Source of the DNA: Butyricicoccus sp.
Lineage (GTDB): Bacteria; Bacillota; Clostridia; Oscillospirales; Butyricicoccaceae
Assembly: GCA_017886875.1 (NCBI GenBank)
Contig: JAGHIZ010000103.1
Coordinates: forward strand, 1-64,000
Direction: 5' to 3'
Length of the DNA: 64,000 bases
A program made the position numbers and the translations under genes. Of this stretch, positions 50,917-61,428 are shown piece after piece. The first letter of the stretch is position 1. Each line of letters opens with the position of its first letter. The notes below the pieces were generated by a model. It made no database searches and was not told the DNA's origin. It worked only from the letters and a program-made list of their open reading frames with translations.

Positions 50917-53160
50917 ATGTTTAAAAATATAAATTTACTTTCACTAGATGACTTTTTTCTTTCCCTTAATAATAGAAAAGGTAATTTCGTGTTTTTTTAC
51001 CGTTTTAATGGTATTTCTAATGATATAATTGATTTTATAAAACAATATTATATGTCTGCACTACAAAACGGCGTTATAATAGATGGACGTATTCCTAACC
51101 CTACACCGGAAAATTTAAGCTATTTATCTGAAATGCTTGGTTCTGATTTTATGTTAGATAAAGCGTTTTTGGATAATAAGCTAAAAAAATGGCTGCCTCG
51201 TATGTCAGATTTGCAAAGAAATAACATTTGCTCTGCTATTTTCTCCACATTTGAGGACATGCTTAAAATGGGAAAAAACCAAAATATAATAAAAAATGCA
51301 TATATAAAATATATGTGTTGGCTTTACTATAAATTTGAACGTATAGTCGGTCAATTAGGTGCAGATAATGTGCCTAAAATATTGTATTTGGGAGATATTT
51401 CTCAATATGAGCTTCAGCTTTTAATAGCACTTTCCAGAGCCGGTGCAGATATTGTACTTTTAAATAGTGCTGGTGAACAAGCTTATTTAAAACTTGACCC
51501 AAAAAGTGAATTTTCTACGCTTTATAATATAAATTCTGGATTTCCAAAAGATTTTACTTTAAAACAAATTCAAAAACTTATAAGTGACGAACAAAACCGA
51601 CAGCGTATTTTTGGAGAAAATCCAAATTTAAAACCCTGTACTAATGCTTGGTTTGAAAAACCAGAGCTTTCAGAAATTTTAAAAACTAATCGTGGAGATA
51701 ATAAAGAATTTTTCTATAATGCATTTATTGTTCAGTATGGTGTTGAAGATACGCTTTTATTTTCCAGCGACATGTGTAACTTCTATCAAAATCTGAAAAA
51801 TAGAAATTTACTTGTTATAAATAATCAGATTACTCCCCCATCAACTGAGGAAATAAATGCTATAAAACGCACTAATTATCAAAATATTGAACAGCTTGCA
51901 AGCCATTTAAGCCAAAATATAAGCTATCCAAACAATAAAGAGCTTGAAAAAATAATGAAAAAAGCCTTTATTGATATTTTGCTTAATAGTCAAAAGCAGA
52001 ATACAATTCAAAAGCTTACAAGCAAGGCTGTTTATTTGCTTTGCTGGCTTAAAAGATATCAAAAAGACTTATTTGCAAATTGGAATATAAACTCTTTGCC
52101 CGCTGTTTTTATACTCTTTCACCCATCACCTTCGGCTAATGAGGAATTATTTTTAAATTTCCTTTCGTATTTGCCTGTTGATGTGCTTGTGATTATGCCC
52201 GATTTAAGCCAATCTTTCACTTTTTCAGGTGAAAATCTGCTTGAGATAAGATATACAAACTCGATATCAATTACAGCTTTCCCTTCTGCTCCCGCTAAAA
52301 TGAAAGTAAGCACAGCAGCATATCAGGCAGAACGTGAAATGGACACACTTTTATATTCAAATTCTGGTATGTATCGTGATAAACAACATTCAAAAGCTGA
52401 TATTATTACTTTGCAGACTATGTATGAAGAAATTTTTATACTTTGGGAGCAAGAGCTTAAATATAGAACTGGTTTCTCTGAAAACGGTGAAAGCGTAAAT
52501 GTTCCAGTGCTATTTAGTAAAATTTCTGGCGTGAAAAATGGTCAAATCTCTGATTATTGGCTGAATATTAAAAAATTAATAACTCAAGACACAATAGTTG
52601 TAAATAGCTTGCCTTGGGTTTCGAGTTTTAGCCCAATGAAACAATTTGCAACCCAGTTTTTACAAAATGGCAGATTACAAAAAAACAAAATTAAATCTCA
52701 CAAAAACTATCAATATAATATTTTAAGAAATGAAATGCAAGAGCATTTATTGGATAAAATTCAAGTTATGCTTGATGAAAAATTAATCCGTGGCACATAT
52801 CAAAACGGTACAGAATATACAATAATTGCTACTGCATTAAACCTTGATAAAAATTTACTTCGTATAATTCAAAAATTTGATTTTACAAAAAAAAATCCAA
52901 AATTATTATTTATTTTAACCAGTGAAAAGACATTTTCACTAGAAGAAAGTATACTTGTAGCTTTTCTTCATTTAATTGGTTTTGATATTCTCTTTTTTGT
53001 GCCTACTGGCTATCAATGTATAGAAGGATATTTCAATCAGCAAATTATAAATGAATATCAAATTGGCGATTATATTTATGATTTACATGTACCTAATTTT
53101 AATGAGGTAAATGAAGGTACTCTTAGCTCTATTTTAAAACGTTTTGGAAGGAGTTTTTAA
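50917..53160 (+). CDS. yceG: YceG-family protein of the tellurite/stress-resistance operon
   Basis: About 747 residues, YceG-like (Pfam PF14266) family. In Bacillus subtilis yceG sits in yceCDEFGHI beside TerD-type and TelA-type genes; it is part of the proposed Ter-linked biosynthetic module, with unknown chemistry. Recognisable pieces: YYKFERIVGQLGADNVPKILYLGDIS, AVYLLCWLKRYQ, and VVNSLPWVSSFS. No membrane segments. ATG at 50917 with AGAGAGG upstream is preferred over the frame from 50890. It is first in an operon that continues through telA and three terD genes with gaps of 3-21 bases. Confidence 0.8.
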   Translation: MFKNINLLSLDDFFLSLNNRKGNFVFFYRFNGISNDIIDFIKQYYMSALQNGVIIDGRIPNPTPENLSYLSEMLGSDFMLDKAFLDNKLKKWLPRMSDLQRNNICSAIFSTFEDMLKMGKNQNIIKNAYIKYMCWLYYKFERIVGQLGADNVPKILYLGDISQYELQLLIALSRAGADIVLLNSAGEQAYLKLDPKSEFSTLYNINSGFPKDFTLKQIQKLISDEQNRQRIFGENPNLKPCTNAWFEKPELSEILKTNRGDNKEFFYNAFIVQYGVEDTLLFSSDMCNFYQNLKNRNLLVINNQITPPSTEEINAIKRTNYQNIEQLASHLSQNISYPNNKELEKIMKKAFIDILLNSQKQNTIQKLTSKAVYLLCWLKRYQKDLFANWNINSLPAVFILFHPSPSANEELFLNFLSYLPVDVLVIMPDLSQSFTFSGENLLEIRYTNSISITAFPSAPAKMKVSTAAYQAEREMDTLLYSNSGMYRDKQHSKADIITLQTMYEEIFILWEQELKYRTGFSENGESVNVPVLFSKISGVKNGQISDYWLNIKKLITQDTIVVNSLPWVSSFSPMKQFATQFLQNGRLQKNKIKSHKNYQYNILRNEMQEHLLDKIQVMLDEKLIRGTYQNGTEYTIIATALNLDKNLLRIIQKFDFTKKNPKLLFILTSEKTFSLEESILVAFLHLIGFDILFFVPTGYQCIEGYFNQQIINEYQIGDYIYDLHVPNFNEVNEGTLSSILKRFGRSF

Positions 53161-53163
53161 ATT

Positions 53164-54321
53164 ATGGGATTAAATCTTCGTAGACCAGACTCTGCTATTA
53201 CACCAAGCTCACCTGCTCCAGCTAACAATCAAATTGAGGTCTATGAACAATATGACATTGCCGCAGACCGTCAGCAAATGAACCAAACTCTTGTTAACTC
53301 GCCTGAAGTTGATAAAATTGCAAGTCAAATTGAAGTGTATAACCTTGAAACTATTGTTTCTTTTGGTGCTGAGGCAGCTGAAGAAATCTCAAAATGTTCA
53401 GATATTGTGCTAAATAGTATGAATATGGCACAACTTGATAATTCAAGTGCTATGCTTAATACTCTAACCAAAATCATGGATAAATTTGATTTAGAGGAAA
53501 TCAAACAAGAGCCTAATTTTTTAGGTAAGCTCTTTGGAAGTATGCGAAAACAACTTGATAAACTGCTTGCAAAATATCACACTATGGGTGATGAAGTAGA
53601 TAAAATCTATGTACAGCTTAAACAATATGAATCAGAGATAAAGCAATCCAATCGCAGACTTGAAGAAATGTTTCAAGCTAATGTAGGTTATTATCATGAA
53701 CTTGTAAAGTATATTTTAGCTGGTGAACAGGGTTGTCGTGAACTTGAAGCTTATATTGCTGAACGTCAAAACGATTTAGACCAAACCGGTGACCAATCTA
53801 TTCAGTTTGAACTTACAACTCTTAACCAAGCTCTTTTAATGCTTGAACAACGTACTCAAGACCTAAGAACAGCGGAAAATGTAGCTATTCAGTCTATCCC
53901 TATGATTAAAACAATGCAGTTTAGCAATATGAACCTTGTTCGCAAAATAAACTCTGCATTTATTATTACCTTACCTGTATTTAAACAGGCTCTCACTCAA
54001 GCTATTATGCTTAAACGTCAAAAAATTCAAGCTGATGCTATGGCGGCTCTTGATGAGAAAACAAATGAAATGCTTATTAAAAATGCTCAAAACACCGCCG
54101 AACAATCAAAAATGATTGCTAGAATGGCATCTGGTAGCTCAATTAAAATGGAAACTCTTGAGCGTACATGGCAAACTATTGTTTCTGGTATTGATGAAAC
54201 TAGACAAATTCAAGAAAATGCAAGAAAACAACGTCTTGATGACCAAAAACGCTTAGAAGCTATTAAAGAGGATTTTTATAAACGTTATAATAAACCGCTT
54301 CAAAATTCTCAAAATAAATAA
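53164..54321 (+). CDS. telA: Toxic anion resistance protein TelA (YceH family)
   Basis: 385 residues, TelA/KlaA domain (PF05816): [47 protein letters not shown], and a long helical C-terminus ending [12 protein letters not shown]. Members are linked with tellurite and antibiotic or bacteriocin tolerance; the mechanism is not known. It starts three bases after yceG. Predominantly alpha-helical, no signal peptide. Confidence 0.92.
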   Translation: MGLNLRRPDSAITPSSPAPANNQIEVYEQYDIAADRQQMNQTLVNSPEVDKIASQIEVYNLETIVSFGAEAAEEISKCSDIVLNSMNMAQLDNSSAMLNTLTKIMDKFDLEEIKQEPNFLGKLFGSMRKQLDKLLAKYHTMGDEVDKIYVQLKQYESEIKQSNRRLEEMFQANVGYYHELVKYILAGEQGCRELEAYIAERQNDLDQTGDQSIQFELTTLNQALLMLEQRTQDLRTAENVAIQSIPMIKTMQFSNMNLVRKINSAFIITLPVFKQALTQAIMLKRQKIQADAMAALDEKTNEMLIKNAQNTAEQSKMIARMASGSSIKMETLERTWQTIVSGIDETRQIQENARKQRLDDQKRLEAIKEDFYKRYNKPLQNSQNK

Positions 54322-54335
54322 AAGGAGGTTATATT

Positions 54336-54917
54336 ATGCCTATCAATCTAACAAAAGGACAGAAAGTCGATTTAACCAAAGATAACCCAAGTTTAACAAA
54401 AATCATAGTAGGTCTTGGCTGGGACGTAAATGTTTTTGACTCTGGTACAGCTTTTGACCTTGATGCCTGTGCTTTTATGGTTGGAAGTAATGGCAAATGC
54501 CCAACAGAAAATGAGTTTATCTTTTATGGTAATCTTACACATTCAAGCGAAAGTGTAAAACATATGGGCGATAACCGCACTGGTGAAGGTGATGGAGATG
54601 ATGAACAAATTGAAATTGACCTTACCAAAATTCCCGCAAATATTGATAAAATTGCGTTTACTGTTACAATCTATGAGGCTGATGAACGCAGACAAAATTT
54701 TGGTCAAGTAAGTAATTCTTACATTCATATTGTGGATATGGTAACAGGCACTGACCTTATTCGTTATGATTTGGGTGAAGATTTCTCTATTGAAACTGCC
54801 ATTGTAGTTGGTGAACTTTATCGTCACAATGGGCAGTGGAAATTTAACGCTATCGGCAGTGGTTTCCAAGGTGGCTTAGCTGCTTTGTGTGGTCACTATG
54901 GTATAGAAGTTGCATAA
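54336..54917 (+). CDS. TerD-domain stress protein (first copy)
   Basis: 193 residues. A Ca2+-binding TerD fold: [45 protein letters not shown], the acidic [18 protein letters not shown] (calcium site) and [21 protein letters not shown], ending [19 protein letters not shown]. Related to YceC/YceD/TerD/TerE. It is the first of three tandem paralogues. ATG at 54336 follows AAAAGGAGG. Confidence 0.95.
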   Translation: MPINLTKGQKVDLTKDNPSLTKIIVGLGWDVNVFDSGTAFDLDACAFMVGSNGKCPTENEFIFYGNLTHSSESVKHMGDNRTGEGDGDDEQIEIDLTKIPANIDKIAFTVTIYEADERRQNFGQVSNSYIHIVDMVTGTDLIRYDLGEDFSIETAIVVGELYRHNGQWKFNAIGSGFQGGLAALCGHYGIEVA

Positions 54918-54938
54918 AAATTAAGGAGGTAGTTTATT

Positions 54939-55520
54939 ATGCCAATCAGCTTAAAAAAAGGACAAAAAGTGAGTCTTACAAAGGACAATCCAGGACTAAC
55001 AAAAGTTGTAGTAGGTCTTGGCTGGGATATCAACCGCTTTGATACAGGTGGGGCTTTTGACCTTGATGCAGCCGCTTTCCTACTTGCAGACAATGGAAAA
55101 GCCACTTCTTCTGATGATTTTGTGTTCTATGGCAACCTAAAACATAAATCTGGTAGCGTTGAGCATATTGGTGATAATAGAACTGGCGATGGTGATGGTG
55201 ATGATGAAAAAATTATCATTGATTTAACTCTTGTACCTGCAAATATCACTAAAATTGCATTTACTGCCACTATTTATGAGGCTGATGAACGTAGACAAAA
55301 TTTCGGTCAAGTAAATAATGCATTTATCCGAATTGTTGACGAAAGCACAAATCAAGAACTTATACGTTATGATTTAGGTGAAGATTTCTCTATTGAAACC
55401 GCTGTTGTTTTTGGTGAGCTTTATAAAAACAATGGTGAATGGAAGTTTAATGCTATTGGTAGTGGTTATCAAGGTGGTTTAGCTGCACTTTGTAATAACT
55501 TTGGCATTGAAGTCGAGTAA
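54939..55520 (+). CDS. TerD-domain stress protein (second copy)
   Basis: 193 residues, same length as and very similar to the first copy: [68 protein letters not shown], and [20 protein letters not shown]. Most changes are outside the calcium loops. Follows 21 bases after the first copy with its own AAGGAGG. A recent tandem duplication. Confidence 0.95.
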   Translation: MPISLKKGQKVSLTKDNPGLTKVVVGLGWDINRFDTGGAFDLDAAAFLLADNGKATSSDDFVFYGNLKHKSGSVEHIGDNRTGDGDGDDEKIIIDLTLVPANITKIAFTATIYEADERRQNFGQVNNAFIRIVDESTNQELIRYDLGEDFSIETAVVFGELYKNNGEWKFNAIGSGYQGGLAALCNNFGIEVE

Positions 55521-55538
55521 TATAAGGAGGAAACAATT

Positions 55539-56150
55539 ATGTCTGTTTCTCTAAAAAAAGGTCAAAAAGTTAGCTTAACCAAAGAAAGCAATGGCGGTTT
55601 AAATACTGTGCTTGTTGGTCTTGGTTGGGACGAAGCCGCTAAAAAAAAGTCTGGTGGATTTTTTAGCTCTCTATTTTCTTCTGCGGGTGAAAGTATTGAC
55701 TGTGATGCTTCTGCTCTAATGCTTAGAAATGGTAAGCTTGTAGGCACTCATGATGTAGTTTATTTTGGTAATCTGGCTCATAGCACTGGTACTGTTACTC
55801 ACTTAGGTGATAACTTAACTGGTGAAGGCATGGGCGATGATGAACAAATAATTGTAAATCTGGCTCAAGTTCCAGCAGATTATGACCGTATTGTTATGGT
55901 TGTAAATATTTATAAAGCTAGTGAAAGAAATCAACATTTTGGAATGATTAAAAATGCTTTTATTCGCATTGTTGACTCAAGAAACAATGCTGAACTTTGC
56001 AGATTTAATCTATCTGATGATTATACTGGTATGACTGCTATGATTTTCGGTGAACTTTATCGTAGTGGTGGAGAATGGAAATTCAATGCTATTGGTCAAG
56101 GTACTACCGATTCAAGTTTAAAAGAACTTCTTGCACGTTTTCATGACTAA
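55539..56150 (+). CDS. TerD-domain stress protein (third, divergent copy)
   Basis: 203 residues. Opens like the others ([30 protein letters not shown]) but carries an insertion (AAKKKSGGFFSSLFSSAGES) before DCDASALMLRNG, as in the YceC/TerZ-type branch. GDNLTGEGMGDDEQIIVNL is a weaker acidic loop, and the end GQGTTDSSLKELLARF differs. Probably a different functional subgroup from the two copies before it. Confidence 0.93.
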   Translation: MSVSLKKGQKVSLTKESNGGLNTVLVGLGWDEAAKKKSGGFFSSLFSSAGESIDCDASALMLRNGKLVGTHDVVYFGNLAHSTGTVTHLGDNLTGEGMGDDEQIIVNLAQVPADYDRIVMVVNIYKASERNQHFGMIKNAFIRIVDSRNNAELCRFNLSDDYTGMTAMIFGELYRSGGEWKFNAIGQGTTDSSLKELLARFHD

Positions 56151-56168
56151 CTAAATATTCGTCATTAG

Positions 56169-56198
56169 AAAGGCGAGTTTTTATTTCTCGCCTTTTTT
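56169..56198 (+). terminator. Terminator of the ter operon
   Basis: AAGGCGAG pairs with CTCGCCTT, loop of nine, followed by TTTT. The ATPase starts 28 bp later, so some read-through may supply it. Confidence 0.8.
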
Positions 56199-56225
56199 AT
56201 GATATAAAAACAAAAGGAGAAAATT

Positions 56226-58868
56226 ATGAACTTTAACGGATTATCTGAAAAGGAAGTTGCTGAGTCTAGGCAAAAATATGGCAGCAACATTATCCCTGAC
56301 TCTGAACCGACTACGTTCTGGGCAGAATTTAAAGAAACCTTTAAAGACCCTATGATTCGTATTTTACTTGCAATCGCAGCACTTATGATTGTGATGTACT
56401 TTTTTGATTATGCAGATATTTACGAACCATTAGGAACTATTATTGCTGTGCTTATTGTAGCATTTGTATCTGCAAAAACTGGTGTTGCAAGCGATACAAA
56501 ATATCGTCAGCTCAAGGATAGCACTAAAAAAGACCAATGCAAAGTATATAGAAATGGCGTTGTAACGGTAATTGATGTTGATGATGTAGTTGTTGGCGAT
56601 AAAATACTATTACAATCTGGTGATAAAATCCCTGCTGATGGTGTATTAATAAGTGGTCATCTTAAAGTTGATAATTCGGCTTTAAATGGTGAGGCTGAAG
56701 AATGTCCAAAAACCGCAGCTGATGAAAATTTCCGTTTAGCTGATGAAATAACTGGTGATACCTTTGTTGATAAACATTCACTATTTCGTGGTGCAGTGTT
56801 ATTTGATGGCGAAGGTGTAATGGACGTACAAAAAGTTGGTCTTTCCACTATGATGGGTAAAATGGCTGAGGAAATGCAAGATGATGAGCCTGATTCCCCT
56901 CTTAAAGTTAAGCTTGCCAAACTTGCTGGTATGATTTCAAAATTTGGTTATATTGGTGCAGTTGTAATCGCTATTATGTACTTTGTGCATTTTGTAATTA
57001 CTGCTGGTGGTATTGATGCTTATTTTGCTCTTGGTTCTGCTAAGATTATAAAAGATATTATTGACGCTGTTTCACTTGCAGTTGTTGTTATTGTCTGTGC
57101 TGTTCCAGAAGGTCTGCCACTTATGATTTCTCTGGTACTTATGCAAAATACAAGCAAAATGCTTGACCATAATGTACTGGTTCGTAAAGCTGTTGGTATT
57201 GAAACCGCAGGTTCACTAAATATCTTATTCAGCGATAAAACAGGCACTATCACAAAAGGTCATCTTGAAGTTGTAGAGTTTTTTACTGCTGATGGTACTG
57301 TAATCCCTGAGCTTTCAAAACATGCTAAAACAAAACAGCTTGTTGATTTAGCAATCGGTAAAAACACACAATCTATGTTTGATGCAGAAGGTCGTGTTAT
57401 AGGTGGCAATGCTACTGACCAAGCTTTAATGAAATTTATTGGCAAAGAGGTCTTTGACAGTCTACATGACCGTTATACTATCACTAATTCTCAAAGCTTT
57501 AACTCTGCAAATAAATTCAGTCAAGCTTATTTAGCTGAATTTGGCAAAACATTTTATAAAGGTGCTCCTGAAAGACTGCTTGCAGTATCACAAAATTATC
57601 TTGATGCAAACGGTGAGATTAAGCCTATTGATATGAATGTACTAAATGCAAAAATTGATGCATTAGCTGAAAAATCTATGCGTGTACTTGCATTTGGTTA
57701 CTCTGAAAAGGCTATGACCGAAAACACATTACACAATGATACAGTAATTATTGGTTTTGTTGCTATTCGTGATGATGTTCGCCCAGAAGCTAGAGATGCT
57801 ATCCGTGAAGTTCAAAACGCAGGTATCCAAGTTGTAATGATTACTGGTGACCGTCTTGAAACTGCTGTTGCAATCGCTAAAGATGCAGGTTTACTAAAAA
57901 AGAATGATGAAGTTGCTTTGACTTCTTCTCAGCTTAATAATATGAGCGATGAAGAAGTTAAAAAGATTATCCCTAAAATTCGTGTTATTGCTCGTGCATT
58001 ACCTACCGATAAATCAAGAATGGTTCGTTTATGTCAAGAAATGAACCTTGTTGTTGGTATGACTGGTGATGGTGTAAATGACTCGCCTGCTTTAAAACGT
58101 GCTGATGTTGGTTTTGCTATGGGTAGCGGTACAGAAGCAGCCAAAGAAGCTGGCAAAATCGTTATTCTTGATGATAATTTCCGTTCAATTAAAGACGCTA
58201 TTTGGTATGGTCGTACCATTTACCATAATATCTTAAAATTCTGTAAGTTCCAACTTGTAATCAACGTTGCAGCGGTTGTTGTTAGTGCAGTTGCTCCATT
58301 CTTTGGCGTTGAAGAACCACTCAAAGTAACACACTTACTGTTTGTAAACCTTGTTATGGACGGTTTAGGTGCTATTATGCTAGGTAATGAACCAGCTAAG
58401 GAATGTTATATGACTGAAAAACCTCGTAGACGTGATGAAAGCATTGTTAGCCGTCCTATGATGATGCAGATTGTCACTATGGGTATATGGCTAACTGTAA
58501 TTAGCTTTGTATTCTTAAAGGTTGAATTTTTCAATCAATTCTTTGCAAATGAAGAACAAAAATTGTCTGCTTACTTTGTAATGTTTATTTGGAGTGCATT
58601 ATTTAACGGCTTTAATGTTCGTGATGATGGATACCATATTTTCAGTGGCTTAAATGAAAACACAGGCTTTATGAATGTGTTTATTGCAATTATCCTAATT
58701 CAAGCCGCTATAGTAAATGCAAGCATTATACCTCAGTTAAGCTTTATTGGCAATATGTTTAGCTGTATCCCATTCCCTGCCATTGGTTGGGTTGTAGTGG
58801 CTATTTTAGCATTTACTATGATACCAGTTGATTTAATTAGAAAAACTGTTACAGGCTCTAAGTCATAA
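56226..58868 (+). CDS. Calcium-translocating P-type ATPase (PMCA/SERCA-like)
   Basis: 880 residues, P2-type. N-terminal cation-ATPase segment (LSEKEVAESRQKYGSNIIP), actuator domain with LKVDNSALNGEAEECPK, phosphorylation motif DKTGTITKG, and hinge TGDGVNDSPALKRADVGFAMG. Predicted membrane helices surround these (VVVIVCAVPEGLPLMISL contains PEGLP, the Ca2+/Mn2+ site motif), and the C-terminal helices end VAILAFTMIPVDLIRKT. Pumps Ca2+ (possibly Mn2+) out of the cytosol. Follows the Ca2+-binding TerD genes, a plausible functional link. Confidence 0.93.
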   Translation: MNFNGLSEKEVAESRQKYGSNIIPDSEPTTFWAEFKETFKDPMIRILLAIAALMIVMYFFDYADIYEPLGTIIAVLIVAFVSAKTGVASDTKYRQLKDSTKKDQCKVYRNGVVTVIDVDDVVVGDKILLQSGDKIPADGVLISGHLKVDNSALNGEAEECPKTAADENFRLADEITGDTFVDKHSLFRGAVLFDGEGVMDVQKVGLSTMMGKMAEEMQDDEPDSPLKVKLAKLAGMISKFGYIGAVVIAIMYFVHFVITAGGIDAYFALGSAKIIKDIIDAVSLAVVVIVCAVPEGLPLMISLVLMQNTSKMLDHNVLVRKAVGIETAGSLNILFSDKTGTITKGHLEVVEFFTADGTVIPELSKHAKTKQLVDLAIGKNTQSMFDAEGRVIGGNATDQALMKFIGKEVFDSLHDRYTITNSQSFNSANKFSQAYLAEFGKTFYKGAPERLLAVSQNYLDANGEIKPIDMNVLNAKIDALAEKSMRVLAFGYSEKAMTENTLHNDTVIIGFVAIRDDVRPEARDAIREVQNAGIQVVMITGDRLETAVAIAKDAGLLKKNDEVALTSSQLNNMSDEEVKKIIPKIRVIARALPTDKSRMVRLCQEMNLVVGMTGDGVNDSPALKRADVGFAMGSGTEAAKEAGKIVILDDNFRSIKDAIWYGRTIYHNILKFCKFQLVINVAAVVVSAVAPFFGVEEPLKVTHLLFVNLVMDGLGAIMLGNEPAKECYMTEKPRRRDESIVSRPMMMQIVTMGIWLTVISFVFLKVEFFNQFFANEEQKLSAYFVMFIWSALFNGFNVRDDGYHIFSGLNENTGFMNVFIAIILIQAAIVNASIIPQLSFIGNMFSCIPFPAIGWVVVAILAFTMIPVDLIRKTVTGSKS

Positions 58869-58872
58869 ACTA

Positions 58873-58904
58873 AAAACCTCGCCAAAATTGGCGAGGTTTT
58901 ATTT
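58873..58904. terminator. Bidirectional terminator after the Ca2+-type ATPase
   Basis: AAAACCTCGCCA pairs with TGGCGAGGTTTT around AAAT, flanked by A and T runs. It serves the ATPase and the convergent DHHW gene, whose stop begins at 58903. Confidence 0.9.
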
Positions 58905-60015
58905 ATTTTAGCCACTGTAAACTTCTATCTGTTGCTAAAGTATCAAGCCCATATACAAATAATATATCATCATAGTTATTTTGCTCTATAAGCTCGCTTG
59001 CTGTTTGCTTTTTAAAATATCTAAGGTCTATTAAATCTATCTCGCTGTACTCACTAGCGAAAAACGGTGCTAGACAATGTGCAAATGAGTCTCTGATAAT
59101 AAGCAATTTTTTATCACTATCTGCATTAGATTTTAAATTCACAAGTGCATGATTACCATCTAAAAATACAGGATATTTATCAGCCTCATCTAAATGGTCT
59201 GTAAAAAACATACTATCATATTCTATTGGAAATGGTCTATTTTCATCTGTAATAGTTACATCTACATTTAAGTTTTTCTGTTTCCATAGTGAAATAGTAT
59301 CTGATGGAGTAAACCAAAAACCACTTTTTGAATAAGATGTACCATAAAATCCATCATAATTTTCTATATCATATTCGGTCTGAGCTGTAGGAGTAAAGCC
59401 CATTTGCTCACCCGCTTTAGAATATGCCATATATGCACCCTTGCTTGTCCAGTGATGGTCAGTTCTATAATAGACATCTGAGTTTTCACTTAAAACACCC
59501 GAAACATCAATAAATTTCACTTCTTCACTTAAAAGTGATTTTAACTGATTTAAAAGTTGTGCATTAGGATAATTATCATGTAGTTTTGGAAGTTTATCTT
59601 TCATAATATATCCCTTAGTTGGAACAGGCATAAAATAAACATTATTATGATTTTGCACAAACTGCTCAATAATTTGTATATTTTCTGTCCAAGTAGAGCT
59701 TTGTGTTATAGGTTTTTCCAAAAGCCAATTATCTTCACCTTTATAAATATCGCCATTTAAACCAACAGCTTGATTTGTATAAGAATGAAGTCCAACCCAA
59801 AAATCTCTTGCAAAAAAATGGTCAGAAAAATATGTATCCATTTTAGAAAACCATGAGCCATCAACAAGACTTTCTATAGAAAATTTAGGCATTTCCTCAA
59901 GCACACGTTTTTCATTTTGTGAAAATTCCTGTTTTGGCATGATAAAAAATAAAAACATCATGCCTGCAAAAAACACGCAAAATAACACGCTTATTAGGAG
60001 GTTAGTTTTTTTCAT
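58903..60015 (-). CDS. DHHW-family (AlgJ/AlgX-like) exported O-acyltransferase partner
   Basis: 370 residues. One N-terminal membrane segment (NLLISVLFCVFFAGMMFLFFIM), extracellular region, and the DHHW motif YRTDHHWTSKGAYMAY, which together with a Ser (LIIRDSFAHCLAPFF) forms the SGNH-like site of AlgJ/AlgX. Such proteins work with an MBOAT acyltransferase to move acetyl groups to an exopolymer. The MBOAT gene is directly upstream. Confidence 0.88.
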   Translation of the reverse strand: MKKTNLLISVLFCVFFAGMMFLFFIMPKQEFSQNEKRVLEEMPKFSIESLVDGSWFSKMDTYFSDHFFARDFWVGLHSYTNQAVGLNGDIYKGEDNWLLEKPITQSSTWTENIQIIEQFVQNHNNVYFMPVPTKGYIMKDKLPKLHDNYPNAQLLNQLKSLLSEEVKFIDVSGVLSENSDVYYRTDHHWTSKGAYMAYSKAGEQMGFTPTAQTEYDIENYDGFYGTSYSKSGFWFTPSDTISLWKQKNLNVDVTITDENRPFPIEYDSMFFTDHLDEADKYPVFLDGNHALVNLKSNADSDKKLLIIRDSFAHCLAPFFASEYSEIDLIDLRYFKKQTASELIEQNNYDDILFVYGLDTLATDRSLQWLK

Positions 60016-60027
60016 ATTCTGCCTCCC

Positions 60028-61416
60028 TTAAAATCTAAAATATAAAAATGGATTATAGCTTTGTGCAACAAGTGATGCAGTACAAAGCATAACCGCACCT
60101 ATACATAATACAGCTGTAATAACTGAACCTGTTTTAGTATCTATCATTTTACTAAATAACTGTTTGCCAAGTGGCAGACAGGCAAATATAGAAATAATAA
60201 TCAGCGGTAAATAGCTAACACACAACACCATTGCATGATGACTTATAATTCCATTTTCTGAGATAAACAGAGCTTTAAAATATAGTCCAAGCTGTTTAAA
60301 ATCATCAAATGCAAAAATAACCCAACCAATTATTACAAATAACATAGTGTAAATATGGCTTATAAATTTAGGCAATTTTTCAAGTTGTTTAAGTAGCCAT
60401 ACTTTCTCTATTACTTGTAACACAAAGTAATAAAGTCCCCAGATTACAAAATTCCAACTAGCACCATGCCACAAACCAGTTAAAAACCAAACTGCAAATA
60501 AATTTCTCATGGTTTTAAATTTGCCCTGTCTGCTACCTCCTAAAGAGATATAAACATAATCTCTAAACCATGTTGAAAGTGAAATATGCCATCTTCTCCA
60601 AAATTCAGTTATACTTTTTGAAATATACGGATAATTAAAGTTGATTGGCAGTTCAAAACCGAACATTTTACCCAAACCACAAGCCATATCCGAATAACCG
60701 CTAAAATCAAAATAAATTTGCAAAGTAAAAGCTAAAGCACCTATCCATGCACCCAGTACACCATTTGTACTTGGTGAAAGCTTTAGAGCCTCCCATAAAG
60801 CACCCATATTATTAGCAAGCAAAACCTTTTTGCTAAGTCCTACAAGAAGTTGAATAACACCTTCACCGAATTTATTAACGCTTTGTTTTCTATCTTCGAG
60901 CTGGTCTGCAAGGTCACGATATCTTACAATAGGACCTGCGATAAGCTGAGGAAACAAAGTCATATATGTTGCAAAACGTGTAAATTTCTGCTGAACTCCA
61001 ACATCTCCACGGTAAACATCAATAATATATGATAAAACCTGAAAAGTATAAAATGAAATACCAAGTGGCAAACCTATTTCAACATAAGGAAGTTCAGTCC
61101 AGAACACAAGAGGTCTTAATATATCTAAGAAAAATGTAGTATACTTAAATACAAAAAGGAGTGCTAAATCTATTAAAATAGCGATTATAGCCGCATGTTT
61201 TTTATATTTTGGTTTGGAAAGCATAATCTTTCCTGCATAAAAATTTATAACTGTTGTAAGTAAGATTACAATTAAAAATGATGGCTCTCCCCAACCATAA
61301 AATACAATATTAGCTATTAATAAAAATATATTTCTCGCTTTATGTGGTAAAATACAATAGCCAAAAAGGGTTATAGGCAAAAAGAAATATAAAAACGTTA
61401 AACTTGCAAAACTCAC
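60028..61416 (-). CDS. MBOAT-family O-acyltransferase (AlgI/DltB-like)
   Basis: 462 residues, about ten hydrophobic segments. The catalytic His lies in GLWHGASWNFVIWG, and the family signature FWRRWHISLSTWFRDYVYISLGGSR is present. Transfers an acyl (usually acetyl) group across the membrane to a wall polymer or exopolysaccharide. Operon with the DHHW gene (12 bp apart) and two lipoprotein genes upstream. The accepted polymer cannot be told from sequence. Confidence 0.93.
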   Translation of the reverse strand: MSFASLTFLYFFLPITLFGYCILPHKARNIFLLIANIVFYGWGEPSFLIVILLTTVINFYAGKIMLSKPKYKKHAAIIAILIDLALLFVFKYTTFFLDILRPLVFWTELPYVEIGLPLGISFYTFQVLSYIIDVYRGDVGVQQKFTRFATYMTLFPQLIAGPIVRYRDLADQLEDRKQSVNKFGEGVIQLLVGLSKKVLLANNMGALWEALKLSPSTNGVLGAWIGALAFTLQIYFDFSGYSDMACGLGKMFGFELPINFNYPYISKSITEFWRRWHISLSTWFRDYVYISLGGSRQGKFKTMRNLFAVWFLTGLWHGASWNFVIWGLYYFVLQVIEKVWLLKQLEKLPKFISHIYTMLFVIIGWVIFAFDDFKQLGLYFKALFISENGIISHHAMVLCVSYLPLIIISIFACLPLGKQLFSKMIDTKTGSVITAVLCIGAVMLCTASLVAQSYNPFLYFRF

Positions 61417-61428
61417 AATTTACCGCCT

